DNA of 7,341 nt. Origin: Patescibacteria group bacterium. GTDB taxonomy: Bacteria; Patescibacteriota; Patescibacteriia; JAGPKW01. The notes under the pieces were generated by a model. That model was not told the DNA's origin and searched no databases. It worked only from the letters and a program-made list of their open reading frames with translations. Within the stretch, counting starts at the first letter, position 1, and every line of letters begins with the position of its first letter. The stretch lies in NCBI GenBank assembly GCA_018053685.1, contig JAGPKW010000039.1, forward strand, positions 1 through 7,341. Direction: 5' to 3'. Shown piece after piece: positions 1-6,500 of the stretch. A program made the translations under genes and the position numbers.

Positions 1-212
1 TTGATAATTCTGTTTCAATTATAATATTCGGATATTCCTTGATTATCATTAGTTTTAGTTTATATATTATGGGTGATCTTCCTGAAAAGATGTTTTATAT
101 ACTAAAAAATCAATACAAAACGAGTAGAGAGAATAGGGAACAATTAAAAATGGGACGAAGAAGAAATCACTTAGAGAAACAGTTCGAAAAGGATGTGTAT
201 AAAGGTTTTTAA
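1..212 (+). CDS. C-terminal end of a probable membrane protein (5' end outside window)
   Basis: An open frame enters from the left edge (first whole codon at base 3) and runs about 69 codons to a TAA at 210-212. The product is not recognised. The first 20-25 residues are strongly hydrophobic (rich in I, F, L, S and Y, including IIIFGYSLIIISFSLY), which looks like a last membrane-spanning helix. The rest is hydrophilic and rich in K, R, E, Q and N (GRRRNHLEKQFEKD near the end), like a charged cytoplasmic tail. The uninterrupted frame and the hydrophobic-then-charged pattern support a real coding end rather than chance. Internal ATGs at 69, 90 and 150 give only very short products, so the true start is presumably upstream. 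It runs in the same direction as the next gene, 47 bases away. It could instead be a chance open stretch. Confidence 0.5.
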   Translation, partial: DNSVSIIIFGYSLIIISFSLYIMGDLPEKMFYILKNQYKTSRENREQLKMGRRRNHLEKQFEKDVYKGF

Positions 213-259
213 TCTACTATTCTACGATCACCACTGTAATTTTTTATTTATATTAATAT

Positions 260-901
260 ATGCCTAATATATATGATGTAATAACAAAAGAATCAGATAA
301 TAGTAAAGTATTACCTTTTTATAATGAAGCCATGAAGGAATTAATAGACTTCTATGGTATTAATTGGGTAGATAATACTTCTGTAATATATCTTGTAAAC
401 AGCAGAGAAGATTTTAATTTAATATCAGGATATGAAACAGAAGATTGGGTTACTGGAAGAGTGTTGAGTCATAATAAGTTACTTCTCCTTTCTCCAGAAA
501 GTTATGAAAAGGAGAGTATTCATAAATATACTGATAAAGAATATTATTCTTTACTAAAACATGAATTAAGCCATCTCTTCTATATGATTCTTTCTCAAGG
601 TAAAGGACCAATATGGTTAGATGAAGGATTTGCAGTATATGTCTCAGATCAGTTAAGTACAAAAGAAAGACCAAAGGAATTTAAGAGTTTTCTTAATTAT
701 TATTCACATGAGGATAAAGATGTATATTCAGAAGCAGGTTTTGTAGTTGAGGGATTAATAAAGAGGTATGGTAAGAATAGGGTAATTAACTTCTTAAGAA
801 GGTTGCCTAATATTAATAATAAGAAGGAATTTAAAAAAGAGTTTGAAGAGTATTTTAAATTAAGGTTAGAGTATAAACAAATAAATTTAATAAATATTTA
901 G
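260..901 (+). CDS. Small HExxH zinc metallopeptidase, gluzincin / peptidase MA-like
   Basis: This 213-residue protein is a predicted zinc-dependent peptidase. It shows the motif HELSH at residues 101-105 (two zinc-ligand histidines and catalytic Glu102). It is followed 13 residues later by WLDEG at 119-123, where Glu122 is the expected third zinc ligand. This spacing and the [W]-x-x-E-G signature are typical of gluzincins (M1-like and peptidase MA-like families). The C-terminal part (about 157-182, EAGFVVEGLIKRYG) resembles the helical segment that follows the active site in that group. No signal peptide or membrane segment is visible, so a cytoplasmic location is likely; many relatives are exported. 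The start ATG is the first one after an in-frame TAA at 254-256. It has no Shine-Dalgarno sequence, only AT-rich sequence, so initiation may be leaderless or the true 5' end may have changed; Met25 is the next in-frame ATG. The substrate is unknown. The gene converges on the restriction operon and need not be related to it. Confidence 0.8.
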   Translation: MPNIYDVITKESDNSKVLPFYNEAMKELIDFYGINWVDNTSVIYLVNSREDFNLISGYETEDWVTGRVLSHNKLLLLSPESYEKESIHKYTDKEYYSLLKHELSHLFYMILSQGKGPIWLDEGFAVYVSDQLSTKERPKEFKSFLNYYSHEDKDVYSEAGFVVEGLIKRYGKNRVINFLRRLPNINNKKEFKKEFEEYFKLRLEYKQINLINI

Positions 902-938
902 ATAGGAGTGTATAAATAAAAATAGTGATTAATAATAG

Positions 939-1073
939 GAGGTTGTAAAAATTATAAGAGAAAGATTTTTTGAGCTAAGAAATCCTGAAAACTTTTTCTT
1001 GACTTCTTTTATTAATACAAAGAGGAGTAATTTACCAGGTAATTTAAGATTGATTATATGTTATTTTCAGTAA
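939..1073 (+). other. Possible gene remnant: strong AGGAGG followed by an open frame without a normal start codon
   Basis: A consensus AGGAGG lies at 937-942. No ATG, GTG or TTG follows at usable distance in the open frame. The best-placed codons are ATT at 951 (8 bases after the motif) and ATA at 954. The frame is open from 939 through about 44 codons to a TAA at 1071-1073 and reads, in part, IIRERFFELRNPENFF then LTSFINTKRSNLPGN, which looks protein-like. It overlaps the 3' end of hsdR on the other strand by about 20 bases. It could be the beginning of a gene cut off when the restriction locus arrived, a tiny gene using a rare ATT start, or chance. No family is recognised. Confidence 0.22.
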
Positions 1074-4000
1074 ATAATTCTGCTTGTTTTAATACCATTT
1101 CAGTTGCATTTGCCTGTTTGTCTGGGGGATAATTATATTTTCGCAATGTTCTTTTGACCAAAACCCTTAATCTCGCTTTAACAGATTCTCTAATTGTCCA
1201 ATCAATACTAGTATTCTTTTTAACTTGTTCTACTAGATCTTGTGCAATCTCCTTAAGTACTTTATCTCCTAAAATCTCTTTTGCACTCATATTGTTTGCT
1301 AAAGCATCATAAAAAGCGATTTCTTCTTCTGATAACCCTAACTCTTTTATTTGAATATCACTATTTTTTATTTCTTTAGCTATCTTAATTAGTTCATTAA
1401 TTACTTCAGCAGAGGTTAACAGATTACTCTGATACTTCTTAATGGCAGCTTCAAGCATCTCTGATATTTTTTTACTTTGTATGATATTTTTTCTACTACG
1501 AATTTTAATTTCATCATTTATCAATTTCTTAAGTAATTCAATTGATAGATTCTTGTATTTAAAATTCTTTACTTCTTCTAAGAACTCATCTGAAAGAATT
1601 GAAATATCAGGACTTTTAATACCCATTTCTTGATAAATGTCTATAACACCCTCTGATACAACTGTTTTATCAACTAGTTGCTTTATTGCTGTTTCAATAT
1701 CTCTTCTACTTTCTCCTGGATCTTTTGGTTCATATTTGATTAATCTTGCTTTAATAGCCTGAAATAGTCCAATTTCTTCTTTTTTACTCATAGCATCTGG
1801 GTGTGGAACTACCAATGCAAATGCTTTAGATAGTTCGGTTACATATTTAATATATTCTTCAGCACCATTAGGTTTACTAAGTATAAATTCTTGAGCTTCA
1901 AGTAAAATTGTTAATTTTTCATTAACATCTGCTTTAAAGTATCTTTCATATTCAAATCCCCAGAGCAAGTTTTTAACAATTTCATATTTTTCTTTCATTA
2001 CAATTAGAGCTTCATTTATATCAAGAATAGGATTACCCTTTCCTCCACTTGCAGCATATACATTTAATGCTTTTTTTAATTCTGAAGCTATACCTATGTA
2101 ATCGACTATTAGACCTCCTTGTTTTTCTTTATAAACCCTATTTACTCTTGCAATAGATTGCATAAGAGTATGTCCTTTCATTAGTTTATCTATATACATT
2201 GTAGTTACACAGGGGACATCAAAGCCTGTTAACCACATATCTCTTACAATTGCTATTTGAAATGGATCATCAGGGTCTTTAAATCTTTGTGCTAAGTATT
2301 TTCTATCTTCTTTATTTGTGTGATGTGCTTGCCAATTAAGAGGGTCTGTCGAAGAGCTTGTCATAATTACTTTAATATTCCCTTGGTGTTTATCATCACT
2401 ATGCCACTCTGGTTTTAATTTTACAATTTCTTCATACATTTTTACTGCTATTCTTCTACTCATACAAACGATCATTGCCTTACCTTTGAAAGTTTCTTCT
2501 CTTGCACAGTAGTGTTCTATAATATCTCTGGCAAGATCTCTTATTCTTTCCTCGTTTCCTACAATTGCTTCTAATTTTGTCCATTTAATCTTGGCTTCTT
2601 CTGCTAGGGAGTTTTCTCTTTCTGATATTTCATCGACTAGTTCGTCTAGTTGATTTTTGTATTCTTCTTTAAGATGTATTCTTGCCAATCTACTCTCATA
2701 GTAGATTCTTACAGTTGAGCCATCTTCTACTGCTTGTGATACATCATATATATCTATGTAATTTCCGAATACAGCAGGGGTAGATCTATCTTCTTTCTCT
2801 ATTGGAGTACCTGTAAACCCAATAAAGGAGGCATTAGGAAGTGCATCTCTTAAGTACTTTGCATATCCATATGTCGTTCTTGTTCCTGTCTCTTGTCCTG
2901 TTTTATCTTTGATATACTGTGTCTTTGCTCCAAACCCATACTGTGATCTATGTGCTTCGTCAGATATAACTACAATATTCTTTCTATCACTAAGTAATGG
3001 GAAAGTATCTTCATTTTCAAAGGGAGAAAATTTTTGTATTGTACTAAATATTATTCCCCCACCAGTAGTGTTTAGAAGTTCTCTAAGGTTTGATCTGGAT
3101 TTTGCCTGTATTGGTTCTTGTCTTAGTAATTGTTTTGATGCGGCAAATGTGTCAAAGAGTTGATCATCTAAATCATTTCTATCAGTAATTACAACTATTG
3201 TTGGATTATTTAATTCTTTAACTATTTTTCCAGCGTAAAATACCATAGATAGAGATTTACCACTCCCTTGTGTATGCCACATAACTCCTGCTTTTCCATT
3301 CCCTTGTTGTGATGCTGCTTCTATTGTAGTTTTTACTGCCTTTTTAACTGCAAAATATTGGTGATATGCTGCTATCTTTTTAGTTGTCTCTACTTGTATT
3401 AGGCCTGTATGTTCATCATATTTTTTCTCTTTTTCAAATACAGTAAAATCTCTAATTATTTCTAGGAGAGTAGAGTGTTTTAGTAATCCATTTATTAGTG
3501 TATTTATTTGTGGTTCTGTATTTGGGTCTTCTTTTATTCCATCTTTTGTTTTCCATACCATAAATCTAGTCCAGGGGGATGTTAGAGAGCCATATTTAGC
3601 ATCTATTCCATCGGAAATAACTAAAAGAGAATTGTAATCATATAGCTGTGGTATATACTGTTTGTATGTTTGGAATTGGTTATATGCGGATTCTAGTGTT
3701 GCTTTTTCATCTTCTGGATTTTTAAGTTCTATTCCTACTAATGGTAGTCCATTTATGAAGAGTATTATGTCTGGTCTTTTATTTATGTTGTTATATTTTA
3801 CAGCAAATTGGTTTATACATAGGTATTCATTATTAGAAGGATCTTCAAAATCAACAATATTTACTCTTGCTCCTACTATATTTCCATCTTTTAGGTATTC
3901 TACTTCTATTCCGTCTGTTAAATATTTATGAAATGTTTCATTGTTTGTTGTTTGATCTATTCCATGTATATTTAATATTTGTTTTAATGCTTGTTGTTTT

Positions 4001-4188
4001 GCTTGTTCAGGTATGTTTGGATTTAACTTTTTTATACTGTTTATTAATCTTTGTTTTAGTATTACATCTTCAAAGGATTCTCTTTCTATATTAGTAATAT
4101 CTGGAGCAATATCTGGCCCATATATATGTTTATATCCTTGTATCTCTAATCTTTCTATTATATTTTGTTCTAGTTGAGATTCGGTCAT
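1054..4188 (-). CDS. hsdR: Type I restriction enzyme R subunit (HsdR): translocase and endonuclease
   Basis: HsdR is the motor and nuclease of a type I restriction enzyme. With HsdM and HsdS it translocates unmethylated DNA using ATP and cleaves it at a distance. The 1044-residue length matches type IC R subunits such as EcoR124 (about 1,040). The N-terminus (MTESQLEQNIIERLEIQGY) is family-typical and fixes the start. The PD-(D/E)XK nuclease has RPD with Asp140 and IELK with Glu154 and Lys156. The superfamily 2 helicase motifs are intact: Walker A TQGSGKS (306-312), DEAH (410-413), motif III GFTGTP (457-462), motif V WLTGFD (652-657) and motif VI QSIARVNR (677-684). A helical C-terminal domain (about 760-1044) follows and should dock on the methylase core. 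All key residues are present, so it appears active. Its ATG lies 3 bases after the stop of the KAP gene with no clear Shine-Dalgarno, implying translational coupling. No convincing hairpin terminator follows the stop. Confidence 0.98.
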   Translation of the reverse strand: MTESQLEQNIIERLEIQGYKHIYGPDIAPDITNIERESFEDVILKQRLINSIKKLNPNIPEQAKQQALKQILNIHGIDQTTNNETFHKYLTDGIEVEYLKDGNIVGARVNIVDFEDPSNNEYLCINQFAVKYNNINKRPDIILFINGLPLVGIELKNPEDEKATLESAYNQFQTYKQYIPQLYDYNSLLVISDGIDAKYGSLTSPWTRFMVWKTKDGIKEDPNTEPQINTLINGLLKHSTLLEIIRDFTVFEKEKKYDEHTGLIQVETTKKIAAYHQYFAVKKAVKTTIEAASQQGNGKAGVMWHTQGSGKSLSMVFYAGKIVKELNNPTIVVITDRNDLDDQLFDTFAASKQLLRQEPIQAKSRSNLRELLNTTGGGIIFSTIQKFSPFENEDTFPLLSDRKNIVVISDEAHRSQYGFGAKTQYIKDKTGQETGTRTTYGYAKYLRDALPNASFIGFTGTPIEKEDRSTPAVFGNYIDIYDVSQAVEDGSTVRIYYESRLARIHLKEEYKNQLDELVDEISERENSLAEEAKIKWTKLEAIVGNEERIRDLARDIIEHYCAREETFKGKAMIVCMSRRIAVKMYEEIVKLKPEWHSDDKHQGNIKVIMTSSSTDPLNWQAHHTNKEDRKYLAQRFKDPDDPFQIAIVRDMWLTGFDVPCVTTMYIDKLMKGHTLMQSIARVNRVYKEKQGGLIVDYIGIASELKKALNVYAASGGKGNPILDINEALIVMKEKYEIVKNLLWGFEYERYFKADVNEKLTILLEAQEFILSKPNGAEEYIKYVTELSKAFALVVPHPDAMSKKEEIGLFQAIKARLIKYEPKDPGESRRDIETAIKQLVDKTVVSEGVIDIYQEMGIKSPDISILSDEFLEEVKNFKYKNLSIELLKKLINDEIKIRSRKNIIQSKKISEMLEAAIKKYQSNLLTSAEVINELIKIAKEIKNSDIQIKELGLSEEEIAFYDALANNMSAKEILGDKVLKEIAQDLVEQVKKNTSIDWTIRESVKARLRVLVKRTLRKYNYPPDKQANATEMVLKQAELFTENNI

Positions 4189-4191
4189 TGG

Positions 4192-5430
4192 TTAGTTATA
4201 TTTGAAATAGAAATCTTCTAAATATATAGCATCCTCATTCATTCTAGGATAACCACTTTTACCTACCCATGGTACAGATATATAATCTTCTGCCTGAGTG
4301 TTTGGATTTTTGGGAATTGTGAGAATTTTATAATAGGGCTGTAGCAGCTCTTTTTCAGTATCCAAAATAGTACTGCTATTTTTTCTAATTGCTTCAATAT
4401 ATGCACTAAAAATGTTATTTGTTGGTAAGCCTTTATGTATTGAGATACTTTCGTAGTATGTAATATTCGAATCTGTTGTAATTGGAGTAAATTTCATAAT
4501 TTCTGCACATAATGTTAATCTCCAATCGGGATGTTTATCATCAGAAAGTTGGTTCTTATAAATTATATTTGCTTGTCGTAATATAAGTTTTAGTTTCCTT
4601 AAGGTAAAGTCTGGGTGTTGAATGAAATATTGAGATAAAAATTCGGCCAGTACCAAATGATTATTAGGAGTTTTTAAATCATCTCTTAAATAATCGTCAA
4701 CAAACTTTAAGAAATTTACATATGGAGGATTAAAGAATTGAAAATAATCGATAATTTTAAGATATCCTTCAATTTCTTCGTTATAGTTTTTTGTGTTTAT
4801 AGGGATTAGAAATAATATTCTTTTTTTAAAAGATGTCTTTGCTAAGTAGTTTTTTAGGGTTTCGAGAAAAAATATTCCATAATCGCCTGATCGATCAATA
4901 TCTTCTATTGTTATAAAAATAGGCTTATTTAATTTGTAAACTACTGTATCAAGTAATTTTTGATAATCATTGATGCGTGTAACGGGATATTCTTTTAAAT
5001 TCTCTGTGAAGAGTGTCCCGACATAATCTAATTTTGCAATAGAAGTTAAAAGCATTAATATCCTTTTTATAATTTTTTTCCCACCTCTTAATTCTCCATG
5101 AATGATTTTGAAGACATCCTCTTTTGTTATCACTTTAGAGGATATCGCAAAGTCATAGATAAAGTTTTCCCATAAGTTTTCTCTTTCTGGGTATTTCCAA
5201 GCTTCAAAGTTAAACCAGAAATTTTTATTATTGCTTATTTCTTTCTCAATTTTATCTAACATAGTACTTTTACCAGAGCCGAATGGTCCAATAATTGCTA
5301 TCATTGAGGATTTCCTAATTGTAGAAACTTTTTGTAAAATAGTTTTTCTTATATCTAACCATTCCATAGAATCAGGGACTTTTGATGTTTCCTCAAGGAG
5401 TTTTGTATTTTTTATAAAACCTTTAATCAT
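4192..5430 (-). CDS. KAP-family P-loop NTPase
   Basis: This 412-residue protein is a predicted ATPase of the KAP family (STAND-related P-loop NTPases found in several anti-phage systems). It shows Walker A GPFGSGKST at 48-56 and the family-typical FNFEAWKYPERENLW at 73-87, resembling the 'F-N-A-W' segment that follows the P-loop in KAP proteins. The Walker B region is IFITIEDIDR at 171-180, with acidic residues 176, 177 and 179 and Arg180. Many KAP proteins carry membrane helices between Walker A and B. Here the interval is only about 115 residues and the one hydrophobic patch (about 120-141) contains charged residues, so the protein is probably soluble. The segment after about residue 240 is not recognised and may be a sensor or partner-binding part. 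Its ATG overlaps the SduA stop as ATGA. A GAGGA sits just upstream, and hsdR follows 3 bases after its stop. The context suggests it acts with SduA or the restriction complex; the ligand is unknown. Confidence 0.85.
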   Translation of the reverse strand: MIKGFIKNTKLLEETSKVPDSMEWLDIRKTILQKVSTIRKSSMIAIIGPFGSGKSTMLDKIEKEISNNKNFWFNFEAWKYPERENLWENFIYDFAISSKVITKEDVFKIIHGELRGGKKIIKRILMLLTSIAKLDYVGTLFTENLKEYPVTRINDYQKLLDTVVYKLNKPIFITIEDIDRSGDYGIFFLETLKNYLAKTSFKKRILFLIPINTKNYNEEIEGYLKIIDYFQFFNPPYVNFLKFVDDYLRDDLKTPNNHLVLAEFLSQYFIQHPDFTLRKLKLILRQANIIYKNQLSDDKHPDWRLTLCAEIMKFTPITTDSNITYYESISIHKGLPTNNIFSAYIEAIRKNSSTILDTEKELLQPYYKILTIPKNPNTQAEDYISVPWVGKSGYPRMNEDAIYLEDFYFKYN

Positions 5431-6500
5431 GTATCCTCGACGATAAATTTAGCTCTTTCGTATAACTCGTCGAACGTTAGGATTTCTGGATTATGAAGAT
5501 TTTTTCTAAATTGCTGGAATGTGTATAGTTTTTCTCTACTGTCTAATTGTTTTGTATGACCAATAACTAATATACCTTTTGGCTCAAAGGTATATATGTT
5601 TTCTGATTCAAGTGTGTCTCTTGAACTATCACCACGAGATCCTTCCCTAAACCAAGAATTACAATTTGTTTGTAATTGTGAAACACTCCATAATAACTCT
5701 GGACCCAATTTCGCAGTCTCTGATCGATACAGACCATCCTTAACTATTGTAGTATTTGGTTTTTTTATTTCAACTAAAGCTGTGAATTTCTTTTCAGCTT
5801 TTGATGACATCAAGTAATCTCCTCGCTGTTCTGATTTTCCTAGAAAATTAGGACCTGAATATATTGGTTGTGAAGTAATTAAATTGAGGAACTGATATTT
5901 TAATCCATACCCAAAGATCCATGTGTTTTCTCTGAAAAAAGTTTGCCAATAATGCTCATCCTTTTCTAAGTCTAAGTTTCTTTTGAATTTGTTAAGGATA
6001 TCTTTTCTCTCTGTAATAATTCTCGCATATGAGAGTTTTGTTACTAATGAAGGATTAGATTCACTTAGGCTGTCCCAAGTCTCCTTATCATACCCTGCTT
6101 CTAGAATTTTTTTAATGTATGTCGTTTTATTTTCATCCGTAATAATTACAGAATTAGGATCTACTACCGCATATCTCTTCTCTCCATATGAAATTCCTTC
6201 TTGATTTAGTATATTTATACACTTCTGAATTGCATCATAAAAGGCTTGAATGGAGGCAGTATTCATATCTATGTTAATAGATTCATTTTTTCCAAGACTT
6301 CTTATATCTATTGTTTTATCAGGAATCCATATATCGTTATTGTGTTCTCTCCTTTGTCTAATGATTCTTCCCCTTATACCACCCTCATGTATCTGAGCGT
6401 GAAAAACTAATCGAGACATAGGCTCTTCGGAGAGGATGAAATCTTCTTCAATATCAACGATGCCCTTCCCAATACTTTTTGTGGTAAGTATACTACTCAT
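5427..6500 (-). CDS. sduA: Shedu-type immune nuclease (SduA, DUF4263 PD-(D/E)XK domain)
   Basis: This 357-residue protein matches SduA, the single-gene Shedu anti-phage nuclease. The C-terminal half is the DUF4263 domain. It shows EHYWQTFFRENTWIFGYGL at 182-200, then RGDYL with Asp228, then LVEIKKPNT (242-250) with Glu244 and Lys246, making a PD-(D/E)XK catalytic set. YRS (258-260) and a helix with Gln275 (VSQLQTN) follow. The closing strand PKGILVIG (307-314) is also typical. The N-terminal 170 residues (including IHEGGIRGRIIRQRR, 37-51) form the variable domain that in Shedu proteins is thought to control or sense. All catalytic residues are present, so it is likely an active DNase. The ATG overlaps the hsdS stop by one base (TAATG), with no Shine-Dalgarno, so it probably depends on hsdS translation. 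Its stop overlaps the KAP start. Shedu genes are usually described as standing alone; this one lies inside a type I restriction operon with an NTPase partner. The family is well supported; the functional link to its neighbours is inferred. Confidence 0.9.
   Translation of the reverse strand: MSSILTTKSIGKGIVDIEEDFILSEEPMSRLVFHAQIHEGGIRGRIIRQRREHNNDIWIPDKTIDIRSLGKNESINIDMNTASIQAFYDAIQKCINILNQEGISYGEKRYAVVDPNSVIITDENKTTYIKKILEAGYDKETWDSLSESNPSLVTKLSYARIITERKDILNKFKRNLDLEKDEHYWQTFFRENTWIFGYGLKYQFLNLITSQPIYSGPNFLGKSEQRGDYLMSSKAEKKFTALVEIKKPNTTIVKDGLYRSETAKLGPELLWSVSQLQTNCNSWFREGSRGDSSRDTLESENIYTFEPKGILVIGHTKQLDSREKLYTFQQFRKNLHNPEILTFDELYERAKFIVEDT
5434..5438 (-). promoter_or_regulatory. Ribosome binding site of the KAP NTPase gene, inside the sduA 3' end
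   Basis: On the minus strand GAGGA lies 3 bases before the KAP ATG, within the last codons of sduA. It is the only recognisable Shine-Dalgarno at an internal junction of this operon; sduA and hsdR show none. It supports the chosen KAP start and suggests that this gene can load ribosomes itself as well as through the ATGA overlap. The spacing is a little short. Confidence 0.5.

Noticed and set aside
450..674. Minus-strand 74-codon open frame inside the metallopeptidase gene
   Set aside because: It is antisense to a gene with an intact HExxH...E motif and its own product shows no domain.
925..948. Seven-codon GTG mini-ORF overlapping the AGGAGG (possible leader peptide)
   Set aside because: It has no ribosome site at proper distance (AGGAG at 904-908 is too far) and no attenuator structure follows. 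It is most likely chance.
978..1007. Weak A/T stem (AAGAAA...TTTCTT) as a terminator between the converging genes
   Set aside because: The possible stem is only six A-rich pairs with little GC, and no clear U-tract is placed after it. It is not distinguishable from AT-rich background.
1032..1042. Palindrome TTACC-A-GGTAA downstream of hsdR, as terminator or operator
   Set aside because: The centre is a single base, so it cannot form a terminator hairpin, and no T-run follows it on either strand at the right distance. A 5-base dyad in AT-rich DNA is weak evidence for an operator.
1442..6204. Plus-strand open frames of 60-90 codons inside the hsdR, KAP and sduA genes
   Set aside because: They are antisense shadows of long, clearly recognised minus-strand genes. 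Their translations are low-complexity, rich in F, L and S, with no motif of their own.
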